In this document: positions 31,061 to 42,785 of the stretch, in pieces
Numbering within the stretch: the stretch's first letter is position 1
How the letters are laid out: every line of letters begins with the position of its first letter
Origin: Prochilodus magdalenae
Taxonomy: Eukaryota; Chordata; Actinopteri; Characiformes; Prochilodontidae
Assembly (NCBI GenBank): GCA_024036415.1
Contig: JAMWET010001947.1
Coordinates: 110,260 to 174,259, forward strand
DNA length: 64,000 nt
Direction of reading: 5' to 3'
Position numbers and translations under genes: made by a program
The notes under the pieces: generated by a model
What the model was told of the DNA's origin: nothing
Databases searched by the model: none
Seen by the model: the letters and a program-made list of their open reading frames with translations, nothing else

Positions 31061-33235
31061 CACATTGTTGGATGAGCTTCTCCCGTGTTGGGTCTGGTTG
31101 GTTGGTCAGTCACTTGCTGAATCATTTACTTACCCACGAAGCAGGAGCCGGGTGGATATAGCTGTAAGTCTTGGAAATGGGTCTAATCTTGAGTGCCTCC
31201 TCCGAAGCCCAGACCCAGACTGCCAAGGCACTTCCAGCGACGGCTTGCAAAGTGAACGTATGGTGGAAGCACATTTGTTGTTAATGCTGAGAATTAATTT
31301 TTGTTCTCTCGCTCTTGAATCCTTGACCCATGCTTAATGATTCCTGAGATGAAGAGATTTTACCCAAGCCCCCTCTGACATATCTATTCATCGTTTTTCC
31401 ATTCTGTAAAAAGCTCAAGCGGAGCTTGCGGTCCATCCTTAAGAGCCTTTCTGTGTGAGGCAACGTGTCATATGACATACAGCCTAAGAGGGTTGACTAC
31501 CCCAAGACTCTCCTATCTCCTGGACAGTTGCTACTCCAGTGCACTCTGGGAAATATTTAATGAGCTCTAAGTGACTGAAATACGGCGCAAGCATTCTTTA
31601 TCAGACCTCGGCGTTTTAATCTAAATGAGGTTTCCAGAGTTTGGAACTTTGAAAGAGGGCCTTTTAGCTCAGCGCTCAACTATTCACCGCACGCTCTTTA
31701 GCGTCCATGGGAGCCTATTTCCTTCTTCCTCCACTTAAACACACCAACAGCTCCACAGCTTTTGGTGGCATCAATGGTGTGAAAGATTTCCACCCACTTG
31801 GGTCATTTATCGACACCAACCTGAACCTACTCCGGACAGTGTCCTTGCTTTCTTTAATGACAACTAAAAACAAGCACAACGTTGCCCTACGGCCTCCGCC
31901 CGATGATGGACCTCTTGGCCTCCACCTCGTGATCAATCTTCAATCAGCTCGGCCGTCCCACTTTCCACCGGAGACCTCCGCCGAGGACTGCCCATCGATT
32001 CCCGTGCCATGAGGGTTCACCTTGTTTGCTGATTCCGCCTCATTTTACACACTGAACCTTTTTTGCCTGGGTGGCCCCCCTTGGCAGCCGAACGGACGGG
32101 AACACTTGCTCGGAAACCTGGGGATGCGGTTGCACGGTAACCCATTTGAAGACGCCAATAGATCCATGCAGAAGAGTGCATCCGCTCGACGGATGACGAG
32201 TGTTGATGAGAGATGATAGGTATTCATCCGGGGCAGGGATTGGGAGATGCCCGGACTTTCATCTAGCCTCGCTCGCACGGAAGCCTACTCCTAATAACAG
32301 GCAGGAAGCAGAGATGCCCTGCCAAGGAAGATTCTCCACGGGCTTCTTCGAGCCACTGATCCTGCTGAGAAGCTCGCCACCTCGGCCTCTCCAGTGCGTC
32401 AATTACCGGCACATCATAATCCACACACATGAATCATGTACAAGCCTCGCCATCTCCTGACAAGGGAATGATGTGACAGTCTTGGCGAGGCTTGACAAGT
32501 CCACAAGCGAGGCTCCGTCTGGAGTTGGCAGTGAACTTTCCAGAAGCAGGTTTTCAACTTCTCTTCCTGGACTCGGTTATAATCCTTGCGCTACTTATTT
32601 GTACAGATTTGTCAAGCGGCCGCTGGAAATCCTCACTTGTTACAAATTACCGTCAAAAATTTCCACACCTGTGAGCGGCATTCTGGGATTTTTCCCCCCC
32701 CTGCTCATTTGACAGCCGTTCGGAAAGCTTGCTGCACCTTTCAGCAATCAAGAGCCTTGCGTAATTGCTGTGTAGGAGGCCGACGTGCGAATGGAGGTTT
32801 GTACTGTATCAACTGAATGTTCACCGAAGACACCCAGAAGCTGGTTCTTGCTTACTTGGGCATTTTGCGGTAAACAGGAAACTTTGGGGACAAAAAAAAA
32901 AAAAAAGAACATGTTAATTTGTCATTTGTCCTTTTGGATTAGCGGGGAACATCCTTGCAGGGCAGATAAGCCCAGCGGCCGAGTCCATAATGTGAGCAAT
33001 AACCTCGAGGAGGTTTATTTTAAAAGCCTCGCACGGGGAGTCTGTACGGATTCCCGCAGTGTTTGAGGATGAGAGTTATCTGGTAGTACGCGGTGTGTTA
33101 CCATGGCGACAGAGAGCTACGCCGGTGCTCTTTATTGCGGAACGGGAGCATGTGATTGATGTATGTACGCGCTTGCCTTCATGGTGCTGACAGATCCTCG
33201 ATTAATTGTTCTTGAGTGTGTGTAGTGGTGGCTGT
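31061..33235. other. Long unique region, candidate conserved non-coding elements
   Basis: About 2.2 kb with almost no repeats, only a poly-A at 32892-32906. Open frames up to 101 aa overlap on both strands and none carries a recognisable domain or splice-flanked exon. Unique tracts of this length between transposon-filled regions are where regulatory elements or missed exons would be most likely. Confidence 0.35.
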
Positions 33236-33310
33236 GTGTATCTGCATGTGTGTGTGTGTTAAGCTAGGCTAGGCTAGGCCGGGATGTGTGTGCACGTGTG
33301 TGTGTTAGTG
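33236..33310. repeat. TG microsatellite with AGGCT repeats
   Basis: Broken (TG)n runs flank three tandem copies of aggct (near 33265-33280). Confidence 0.8.
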
Positions 33311-33489
33311 TGTTAAAATGTGCATGCAACATGCAAACAGGTGTTTATAAATACATGCCATTCAAATGCAAAGGTGTGGGTGGAACTGTTGCTCATGCGG
33401 GTTATTTTCACCAACACTGGGAGCCAACATCTTCCTTCGGGATGCACAGGCTCTGAAGCCTGGGTTAATAGTTGGGTTGCGCATTGCAT

Positions 33490-33875
33490 CGCAGATATCC
33501 GCACCGTTCCAACCCCTAATTGTTCGGTCTGATCGGGAATGCTGTGCTGGTATACAGCTTCTGGACTGGACACACGGTTTTCCCTGTAGCGATGGAGTTT
33601 TTAGGAAATTCTTCCAGTTAAGAATGAATGGGATGGAAAAGTGCATGCCCATTTACTGTACCTCTGCTTGAGCCAGAGACACCGTTCCTGATTCCCCATT
33701 CCAGGGTAGACCCCTGAGCACGAATTCAACGTTGGTTTGACCCGCACTCGTCTGTTTCTCCCATTCATTCAAACCCTACCGTTTCCTTTAACCTACAGTC
33801 GGAAAACTGCATGTACTCGCTCAGAGCAGATCATCAAACTCTAATCCACACCCATACTGATGCAACGAGCAGCTT
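33490..33875 (+). repeat. Dispersed repeat E, copy 2
   Basis: Inverted partner of 7000-7440, described there. It is followed closely by the GGTGGTCCTG repeat at 33909. Confidence 0.7.
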
Positions 33876-33908
33876 CTCATTTCGTAAGCCTCCACATGGC
33901 CAGACGTA

Positions 33909-34117
33909 CCTGCTCTGTGGTGGTCCTGTGGGGGTCCTGACCATTGAAGAACAGGGTAACACAGTATACAGAGAAACAGATGGACTACAGTCTGGAACTG
34001 TAGAGCTACAGAGTGTCCTATATGGTCAGTGGAGCTGGACAGTGAGTGTAGATACAAGGAGGCGGAGCTAATGAAGTGGCCGATGGGTGTATATGGCTAT
34101 AGGTTGCCAGCTATAAA
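33909..34117 (+). repeat. GGTGGTCCTG dispersed repeat, copy 1
   Basis: From tgctctgtggtggtcctgtg through gaagaacagggtaacacagt, gaaacagatggactacagtc and gacagtgagtgtagatacaa to ggttgccagctataaacatt. It is a close direct match to 34603-34810, down to the shared cttctaagcct(c/t)(t/c)acatgg context on one side. Confidence 0.85.
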
Positions 34118-34546
34118 CATTTCTAAGCCTCTACATGGGCAGACTCGTCTGAAAAAGATGTCACCGTGTTTCCGTGAGGTTTCTTTTGCTCTCCTGCATC
34201 AAGTAAAGACTGGACTGGAATTGGGATCAGAACTGTCCAGTGCATCTGGAGGAATGGTGGGGAACCATCAACTTCACAGAAGAGGTCTTGGATGAGATCA
34301 TGAAACTGCTTGGCGACAGTGACACTCTGAGCACTTCCATGGGGCCATAACTCACAGGATCGGATCTGAACCGCTGTGTGGACATATGGAAACCACATGT
34401 CAGGCTAATCGGTTTGCTAGGGAGTCCAAAGGTTAGACTCAGGGTCAATGGGAAAAAGGTCATGTGGGCTGATGACTTCAGATAGACTCCAGCAGCACTG
34501 CTGGGTCTGATCCACTCACACCAGCACCACATACACTAACACACTA
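34118..34546. other. Spacer between the two repeat copies
   Basis: Unique sequence with a small echo of the left flank (taagcctctacatgggcaga at 34124 and taagcctccacatggccaga at 33885). Minus-strand frames of 91 and 101 aa overlap in different frames and are unrecognised. Confidence 0.35.
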
Positions 34547-34810
34547 CCACCTGTCAGTGTCACTGCAGTGCTGAGAATGATCCACCACCCACATCATACC
34601 TGCTCTGTGGTGGTCCTGTGGGGGTCCTGACCATTGAAGAACAGGGTAGTACAGTATACAGGGAAACAGATGGACTACAGTCTGGACCTGTACACCTGCA
34701 GAGTGTCCTATATGGTCAGTGGAGCTGAACAGTGAGTGTAGACCCAAGGAGGCGGAGCTAATGAAGTGGCTGATGGGTGTATATGGCTATAGGTTGCCAG
34801 ATATAAACAT
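34547..34810 (+). repeat. GGTGGTCCTG dispersed repeat, copy 2, longer at its 5' side
   Basis: Begins with accacctgtcagtgtcactg and cagtgctgagaatgatccac, then runs parallel to copy 1. The two copies probably arose by local duplication, since they share unique 3' sequence (gtatatggctataggttgcc). Confidence 0.85.
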
Positions 34811-35440
34811 TTGACATCAAGGCTGACCAAACCTTTTGGGGTGAGATCACTTATGACGGTTTGGGCTCATACAGCAGCAGTCCATTCCCTGCTGGGAATG
34901 CCAAGCTAGCTTCTTCCTAAAGCTAGCTGAATAACCACAGTGGCTGGTGTGCCATAGAATGCTCTTGCCCACTCCTGCAAAGCTACATAGCGCTATGGCA
35001 GGCGTTCCAGGCCTGGGGGGTGGCTAAACCAGCATACCATCAGAGTGCTGTTACTTCAAGGTCCTGGGAAACACTAGAAGACACAAACTCCTGGCAGCTG
35101 GCATGTCCCCACCGGGTAGCCGCCTTGGTTATCCAAGGATGGCATGGGTTATTTGGATGATAGGAAAAGCTGAGTGTGCAGGAGCGTCAAACGTGGGCAA
35201 CGGTGGATCTGACAGGGACTTTCCTGGATGGGAGACCCTCCAAACGCCTGCCAAATACATGGAGTTTGGTTCCTTCTGTTACTATAGTAACTAAATAATA
35301 GCTACAGAATAAAAGTCCTGCTTAGCGTCCCAACTGAGGTTAACCCAGGTCATCCCATACCCATCGAGCAGTCAGACCTACTCTGGGGAAACCAACCCAG
35401 CGCCAGCAGATCATTTGCATGCATGCTTGCAAGTGCACAT
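34811..35440. other. Unique stretch, nothing recognised
   Basis: A short phrase ggatgggagaccctcc (35228) recalls 5S rRNA but nothing around it does. No coding signal. Confidence 0.35.
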
Positions 35441-36190
35441 GCTGCCATTCAGATGCAAAGTCGCGGCCGCAGCGGTGGGCACGCAGCCTGCTCCAGGATT
35501 TGCCTTGCAACGTCGTGGATGGGTACCGGGGGTTTGTGGCCGTGGGAGTACGTAGGTGCTAGCTCGCGTAGGTGTGTGTGAGCTGGTGTGCTGCGGTGGG
35601 AGCAGCGTTGACGAGCCCATCCATCAGCACGGAGCTCCGCGGACTCCGTCAGGCCGGCGGCTCTGCGCTGGGCCGCGGGGAGGACGAGGTGTCACTCTTA
35701 AACAGGATATATGGCCCCTCGCTGAGACACAAATTACAGAGTAAATACATTACAGTGCTGCGCCACTCCTCCACCGCAACATCTCTCTACTGGCCGTGGC
35801 CCAGAGTCAACAGCGTCAGGGCCCGCGCTCTCGCGCTGCATGCACAATCGCGTTAGAAAAGCCCTGCCAACAACGCATAGAGTCGCGCTAGAAAAGGCCA
35901 GTCCACAGCACGCGCGCTGACACCCGCATTCGCAAGCACGCTCGCCTTCACGGTCGCCCCGGAATACGCGATGAAGTGGCCGAACGCGGGCGCATGAGTA
36001 ATGCTGATCGACCGGCCGCACACTGAGCTGCACTACCGCGGCCTGCATACCGAATCCGCCGCTGTATCAACATGCCACGCGGCATAATATCACCAACATG
36101 ATGACACGCCAAGGATTGGGCCTGATGGGTTCTGACTCGAGGCGGCCGATCCATTTGATTTAGGAGGGAGCGCCCGTCTTCCAATCGAGC
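35441..36190. other. CpG-rich block, possible CpG island
   Basis: CG dinucleotides are dense from gtcgcggccgcagcgg (35460) to gaggcggccgatcc (36139), including cgcgcgc at 35911, in contrast to the CG-poor DNA around it. There is no TATA box or exon to pin a promoter. Overlapping open frames on both strands (up to 104 aa) are expected in GC-rich DNA. It is adjacent to the polypyrimidine tract. Confidence 0.55.
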
Positions 36191-36195
36191 ACACA

Positions 36196-36196
<1 letters not shown>

Positions 36197-36235
<39 letters not shown>

Positions 36236-37177
36236 GTTTTATATCTCTATCTGTCTCCCTCCTCTCCTTCCTTACATGTCTCTCTCTCTCTGCCTTCATC
36301 ACTTCAGCTCCCTCTCTCTCTCCCTTTATCACTTTAGCCCATTCCCCCTCTCTCTGTTTTATATCTCTATCTGTCTCTGCCTTCATCACTTAGGCTCTCC
36401 CTCCTCGCCTTTATCCTTTACATCTCTCTCTCTCTCTCGCTCTGTCTCCCTCCTTTCATGTCTCTCTCTCACTTCAGCTCCCTCTCTCTCCCTCTCCCTC
36501 TCTGTTATATATCTCTATCTGTTATGTCTCTCTCCTCTCCTTCCATACATGTCTCTCTCTCTCTGCCTTCATCACTTTAGCTCCCTCTGTCTGTCTCTCT
36601 CTCTATCACTTTAGCTCTCTCCCCTCTCTTTGTCTCCCCCTCCCTCTCTCTGTCTCTGTTTTATGTCTCTCTCACTCTTCCTCCTTATCTGTCTTTCTCT
36701 TTCCTCTCTCTTTCCCTCTCAGTCTTTCTTTGTCTATCACTTTCACTCTCTGTCCCTCTTTTATTTTTCCCCCTTTTCTCCCTGTCTCTCTCTCTCTCTC
36801 GCTCTCTCTCTCTCTGTATATTTTTTCTTTGCCTTTGTGTCTCTTTCTCTCCTTCTCTCTCGCTCTGTTTATCTTTCTCTCTCTCTCTCTTCCTCTCCTT
36901 CTCCCTTGCTCTGTTTATCTTTCTCTCTCTCTCATTTCTCTCTTTCCCCATCTCTCTGTTAATCCTCCCCCTCTCTCCTTTCTTTTTCTCTTTCTTCTTT
37001 TATCTCTCTGCTACACTTGTCTTTTACTCTCTTTATACCTTTATCTGTCTCACTGTTATCTCTCTCTGCCTCTTTCATCCCCTCTTTCTCTCCCTTTCAC
37101 TTCCCTTGTTTTTATCAACCTCTCATTCTCTCTCTATATATATAATTTTCACTGTCTGCCCCTGTCTGTTTTCATCA

Positions 37178-37213
<36 letters not shown>

Positions 37214-37429
37214 CCTTGCCTATATGTTGTTCCACCCCTCTTTCTTTTTCTCTGTCTGTATTCTGTCTTGTGTCCTTACCCATGTTATCCTCTCTCTCTC
37301 TCTCTCTCTCTCTCCCCTTTCTTTATTTTTTTCTTATCTGTTATCATCTTATCTTTCTCCTCACCCTCTCTTTCGTTTATCTGTTTATTTTTTTCTCTCT
37401 TTACTATCTGTTATCTTCCTCTGTTTGTA

Positions 37430-37470
<41 letters not shown>

Positions 37471-37570
37471 CTCTCTCGCCTTTACCCATGTTATTCTCTC
37501 TCTCTCTCCTTCCTTTCTTGTTTCCTTTCCTCTATGTTATGCTCTCCCCCCCTCTCCTCATCATCTCTCC
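36197..37570. repeat. 1.4-kb polypyrimidine (CT-rich) tract
   Basis: Nearly pure T and C on the plus strand. Longer pieces recur: tttatatctctatctgtct at 36238 and 36358 and a variant near 36505; ctgccttcatcactt at 36291, 36377 and 36564. So it is more than a plain dinucleotide repeat and has diverged higher-order structure. Open frames of up to 296 aa made of S, L, F and P are artefacts. Confidence 0.95.
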
Positions 37571-38215
37571 AGCACCACTGCTGCTTAATGTTTTATCCAA
37601 ACTCGAGACGCTGCTCCTGATTCACACTACGCTCAGTTCAACTGTACACATCCCTCCACACGGCCCCCCCACCGCCAGTACACTCCAGATCAAGCCGAGA
37701 TCAATACTCCACGAAGGCCACATCAGACACATTATCACAAACTACAACAGCCGCACGCACAACAAAAGGAAAAATTAATTCCCCGGTATCAGCCTCGCGA
37801 CTGTCAGGCGGCGGGATCCGTAAGCAGCGCTCCATCTATAAAATATGATGTTTTAACTCGGTTTGACGTGAGTAATGGTGCGTTTGTTTGAAGCACTGCT
37901 ATAATTTCCATAACTACTCCCACCGATAATAAAGTGCCACAGGAGGGTGTGCGTCACCTCGCTGAAGTGCTGTGACAGATGACATCCACTGCGCTGGATC
38001 TCCCAGCTACACGCGCACCCCCCCCACCCCCCCCACCCGCCTCGCCCACCCCCCCGGCTACTCACGAACAACATCCTGCCAAGGCATAAACAACTGCAGC
38101 TCAGAATTAGGCTTTTTGCCACAACCAGCAGATAATTAGAGGTAAGAAACGAGGACAAAACCTTCCGTTCGCATTTCCAGGCCCGCTGGCTTTTCCGCTC
38201 ACTTCACTGATCCAA
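37571..38215. other. Unique block with C-rich patch, candidate regulatory DNA
   Basis: The unique part near 37840-37960 has AT-rich words such as ctataaaatatgatgtttta. A C-rich run (cacccccccc) lies at 38016-38058. No coding signal. Confidence 0.35.
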
Positions 38216-38352
38216 ATGAAGGGTATATCGGGCCCTGGACAGACGAGGATTCACCACAGGGGTCAACTGGGTCAGCAATATAGGGCATTATGTACTTTGG
38301 CATGTAGCAGGATGAACGAGGAGCTTCGGGTTTTCGAGCCACTGCTAAGGCA
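38216..38352 (+). repeat. About 130-bp direct repeat, left copy
   Basis: aagggtatatcgggccctgg, gattcaccacaggggtcaac, tgggtcagcaatatagggca and ttatgtactttggcatg recur at 40118-40244 in the same orientation. The two copies flank the Tc1 element at 38424 and the left arm of the inverted repeat. Confidence 0.8.
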
Positions 38353-38423
38353 TATTTCATTTACTTACTTTTTTTCATATCAACTGGGACACAGTGAGCC
38401 TGTGAAGTATATATCTGTATATA

Positions 38424-39848
38424 CAGTGGTGTGAAAAAGTGTTTGCCCCCTTCATGATTTCTTATTTTTTTGTATGTTGGTCTCTTAAATGTTTCAGATC
38501 ATCAAACAAATTTATATATTAGTCAAAGACAACACAAGACATACTTTAAAAAAAAAAATTGATTACTAAGTCAGAAAAATGATCTAAACCTACATGGCCC
38601 TGTGTGAAAAAGTGTTTGCCCCCTAAACCTAATAACTGGTTGGGCCACCCTTAGCAGCAACGACTGCAATCAAGGTTTGTGGAAGAATTTTGGCCCACTC
38701 ATCTTTGCAGAATTGTTGGAATTCAGCCACACTGGAAGTTATGCCACAGCATCTCAATAGGATTCAGGTCAGGACTTTGACTAGGCCTCTCCAAAACCTT
38801 TACTTTGTTTTCCTTCAGCCATTCAGAGGTGGGCTTGCTGGTGTGTTTTGGATCCTTGTCCTGCTGCAGAACCCAAGTTCGTTTCAGCTTGAGGTCACAA
38901 ACAGATGGCCGGACAATCTCCTTCAGGATCTTTTGGTAGACAGCGGAATTCATGGTTCCATTTATCACAGCAAGTCTTCCAGTTCCGGAAGCAGGAAACA
39001 GCCCCAGACCATCACACTACCACCACCATACTTTACTGTAGGTCTGATGTTCTTTTTCTGAAATGCGGTGTTACTTTTACACCAGATGTAATGGGACACA
39101 CATCTTCCAAGAAGTTGAGTGAGTGTTTTCCGGCAAAATTGAGACGAGCCTTAATGTTATTTTTGCTCAGCAGTGGTTTTTGTCTTGGCACTCTGCCATG
39201 CAGCCATTTTTGCCCAGTCTCTTTCTTATGGTGGAGTCATGAACGCTGACCTTAACTAAGGCAGGTGAGGCCTGCAGTTCTTTGGATGTTTTGGTGAGGT
39301 CTTTTGTGACCTCTTGGATGAGTTGTCGCTGTGCTCTTGGGGTAATTTTTGTCGGTCAGCCACTCCTGGGAAGGTTCACCACTGTTCCACATTTTTGCCA
39401 TTTGTGGATAATGGCTCTTACTGTGGTACACTGTGGCTTTATAACCTTTTCCAGACTGATAGATCTCAATTACTTTCTTTCTCATTTGTTCCTGAATTTC
39501 TTTGGCTCTTGGCATGATGTCTAGCTTTTGAGTCTCCTTCGCTGTTAGGCAGGTCCTACTTAAGGGATTTCTTGATTAAAAACAGGTGTGGCAGTAATCA
39601 GGCATGGGTGTGGCTAGAGAACTCAGGTGTGATAAACCACAGTTATGTTCACTATTTCACTATGGATTTTTTTTTCTCCCTAAATAATAAAAACCTTCAT
39701 TTAAAACAGCATTTTGTGTTTACTTGTGTTGTCTTTGACTAATATTTAAATTTGTTTGATGATCGGAAACATTTACGATTTTTAACATTTAAATTAAAAA
39801 GCAAAAATAAAAAATCATGAAGGGGACAAACACTTTTTCACACCACTG
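38424..39848 (-). mobile_element. Full-length but defective Tc1/mariner element (family C), 1425 bp
   Basis: Terminal repeats cagtggtgtgaaaaagtgtt and aacactttttcacaccactg, flanked by TA on both sides. A second copy of the end, gtgtgaaaaagtgtttgccc, lies at 38602 as an internal direct repeat, like the IR/DR arrangement of many fish Tc1 elements; the partner on the other side is not seen. The length is slightly below the usual 1.6 kb. The single gene reads on the minus strand and is broken. Confidence 0.9.
38723..39515 (-). pseudogene. Tc1 transposase pseudogene (family C)
   Basis: The N-terminal piece (39252-39515) starts MPRAKEIQEQMRKKVIEIYQ, a typical Tc1 start leading into the helix-turn-helix. 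The C-terminal piece (38723-38968) has QQDKDPKHTS, holding the second catalytic Asp, and SQSPDLNPIEMLW, holding the Glu. Between them the frame is shifted. The DNA that should encode the WTDET-like block with the first catalytic Asp is missing: ccggaaaacactc runs straight into aacttcttggaagatg (minus strand, near 39110-39145). So the gene is both frameshifted and without D1. Cut-and-paste transposition by its own product is impossible. Confidence 0.8.
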
Positions 39849-39854
39849 TAAGTG

Positions 39855-40117
39855 TATTGGTCTATGGACATATCAGTATGTGTGGCTATTAAGTCCTACT
39901 GGCTTTGGCATCCTATCAGGGCATTGATTCCATTGGGTCAAGTGTTTATATTGGTCAAGGGGTCCATAGGCTTACAGGTCTATGAGTCTATGAAGTCTAT
40001 TGGGTCTGTTTATCTACCTGTCTTTTGGATCCTTCACCAGACTGTGACTCTATGGGTCTATTGGGATATGGGCCCATCTATAGTATATGAGTATATCTGT
40101 CATGTCTATGATCCTAT
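39855..40117 (+). repeat. Left arm of a 260-bp inverted repeat
   Basis: ggcatcctatcagggcattg, gtgtttatattggtcaaggg, caggtctatgagtctatgaa and ttttggatcc read as the reverse complement at 41060-41325. The arms are separated by about 940 bp. The arm also carries GGTCTATGGG-type words, the complement of the minisatellite beyond the right arm. Confidence 0.8.
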
Positions 40118-40244
40118 CAGGGTATATCAGGCCCTGGGTAGACAGGGATTCACCACAGGGGTCAACTGGGTCAGCGATATAGGGCATTATGTACTTTGGC
40201 ATGGATGAACAAGCAGCTACGGTTTTTCAAGCTGATGCTAAAGC
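40118..40244 (+). repeat. About 130-bp direct repeat, right copy
   Basis: Partner of 38216-38352, with loss of gtagcag before gatgaac and several substitutions. Confidence 0.8.
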
Positions 40245-41059
40245 ACTTCCATCCATATGGAAGTGGTCTGCCAAAAATTCGGATATTCCCCATTCCTGGG
40301 TAGACTCTTCCCGATTTGTAGGACGTACTGTTATCTGCAAAACCAGACAAAAGTATTCCTCAAAGATAAAGACACCGACAGCAGGGCGTCAAACTTTGAT
40401 GTGACTTCAGCAACAGTGCTAATTAGCGGAACGAAATCTTCCATTTCTTGTTAGCCTCATAAATCAGTGCAAACCAAAGAAGCAAACTTCAGACGCCATG
40501 TCTTGGATGATCAGTGTTTGGGATAAATGGGTTTGATTTTTTGCTAAGCTATTGTGCAACGAACCCTCGGCTCCTTGCGGAGGCCAGAATGAGTGGGCCA
40601 TTAGATACAAAGAGCTTGAACCGCACATGCTTTTTTTCCCTCCCCACAATTATCTCAGTTCTAAACAACCGGACTATAAAGCCAGCAGGCGAGGGGTCAG
40701 CGAAGAAGGTCCTTGGAAACTAATGATGCGCTGTTGATGGGAAAGGGGGGTTAGAGGGTGAGGACAAGAGAGAGAGAGTCCAGCCAGGCCTCTAATGCAC
40801 ATGGCCCATGGACTCTGAGCAAGGCCAGCGCATTATGAACTTGATCTTTAGTTCTTTCAACAGCGAGCCAAGAGCTTACATAAGAAAAGGAATTTGTATG
40901 CGGGTGGTCTCTGGCGACAGAGATGGCTGGGTATAGGCGATAAAGAGAAGACTGGATTCAGTTTGTTGGATATAATTGACTCAAAAGACCCACAGACTAA
41001 AACAACAGACCCATTGACCAAACGGGTAGGCTGACACAATAGACTAATTATGCCCGGAA
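40245..41059. other. Unique loop between inverted arms, candidate conserved non-coding element
   Basis: The part from 40480 to 40900 is unique and non-repetitive, with no clear coding signal (61- and 69-aa frames overlap). A short GAGAGA run lies at 40766. It may be regulatory DNA. Confidence 0.35.
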
Positions 41060-41325
41060 GACTCAATAGACTGATAGGATCATAGACATGAAGGAAATGC
41101 TCATATCCCAATAGACCCACAGAGTCACAGGCTGGCGTAAGATCCACAAGACAGGCAGACAAATAGACCCAATAGACTTAATCGACTCATAGACTTGTAA
41201 ACCCATGGACCTCTTGACCAATATAAACACTTGACCTGAAAGAATCAATGCCCTGATAGGATGCCAAACCCAGTAGGACTTAATAGCCCCACAGACTGAT
41301 ATGCCCATAGACCATTACACATAGA
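41060..41325 (-). repeat. Right arm of the inverted repeat
   Basis: Reverse complement of 39855-40117, including caatgccctgataggatgcc and catagacttgtaaacccatg. It runs directly into the GACCCATA minisatellite. Confidence 0.8.
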
Positions 41326-42785
41326 CCCATAAACTGGTCTTATAGACTGACAGAAATATAAACCAAATAAACTCTATAGACTAACAGACCTAACTGATCC
41401 ATAGTATGATATCAGTAATACTCCCTAAAGACCATAGACCCAATATATACCCATAAACCCACAGATTCATAGAACCATAGACCAACAAGATGCAAAAGGG
41501 ATGACATATATACTAATACACTTCACAGACTCATTGTGTCAGACTCATAGACTTAATTGACCCATAGAACCAACAGATCCAACATAGCATGTATCCAATA
41601 CACCAAATACCAAAAAGAACTATAGACTGATATACCCCATACGGCATCTGCTTGCCTTTTTCAGTTCTTTTGAGACCACTGGCCAATAGCTGCCATACTC
41701 ATAGACCAATACACCCTCATACTCATCATAATCTGACAGACATACCATAAATCAGTCAACCCAAAGATCCATACCCATAGACCCAAGCCATAGACAATAG
41801 ACCCTCACATCCATAGACCCAAGAAAAAATACACTCACAGAGCTTAGACACAACAGACTTATAGAATAAAAGACTCCCATACCCATAGGCCCAACAAACT
41901 CCTAGACCAATACACCCACAGAACCACAGGCCAAACAGACTCACAGACAATTATATCCATAGACGTGTAAGCTCCATAGACCAATACAACTACAATACCA
42001 AAGACCCATAGACCAATAGACCCTCATACTCATAGACCAACACACCCACAGACCCTAAAATCTAACAGACCCATAGACCAACAGACCCCTAGACCAATAC
42101 ACTCTCAGGCCCAAATAGACCTATAAAGCCTCATACCTATAAACCCAGAAGACCAATTGTCCAACAGACCCTAATTTCTATAGACCAATAGACCCTCACC
42201 CAGACAACTATAGACCAAACAGACCCAAAGACCCTTAGATCTAACAGACCCATAGACCAACAGACCCCTAGACCAATACACTCACAGGCCCAAATAGACC
42301 TATAAAGCCTCAAACCTATAAACCCAAAAGACCAATAGACCAACAGACCCATAGACCAACAGACCCTCATTTCTATAGACCAATAGACCCTCACCCAGAC
42401 AACTATAGACCCAACAGACCCATAGACCAATACACCCACAGACCCTTAGATCTAACAGACCCCTAGACCAATACACTCTCAGGCCCAAATAGACCTATAA
42501 AGCCTCAAACCTATAAACCCAAAAGACCAATAGACCAACAAACCCTCATTTCTATAGACCAATAGACCCTCACCCAGACAACTATAGACCAAACAGACCC
42601 AAAGACCCTTAGATCTAACAGACCCCTAGACCAATACACTCACAGGCCCAAATAGACCTATAAAGCCTCGTACCTATAAACCCAAAAGACCAACAGACCC
42701 ATAGACCAACAGACCCTCATTTCCCTAGACCAATAGACCTTCAGCCACAGAACTATAGACCCACAGACCAACCAAGACACCCTGG
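41326..42785. repeat. GACCCATAGACCAATA-type minisatellite with higher-order units
   Basis: Words such as catagaccaatagaccctca, acagacccatagaccaacag and gaccaatacactcacaggcc fill 1.4 kb at roughly 10-20 bp spacing. In the right half a longer unit is visible: tataaagcctc recurs at 42122, 42301, 42496 and 42659, that is every 163-195 bp. The left half is more diverged. Minus-strand frames rich in YWS/GLLVYGS are artefacts. Confidence 0.9.

Noticed and set aside
35217..35245. 5S rRNA fragment
   Set aside because: Only about 15 bases (tggatgggagaccc) agree; flanks do not match and no internal control region is present.
36276..37778. Open frames of 112-296 aa rich in S, L, F and P
   Set aside because: Artefacts of the polypyrimidine tract.
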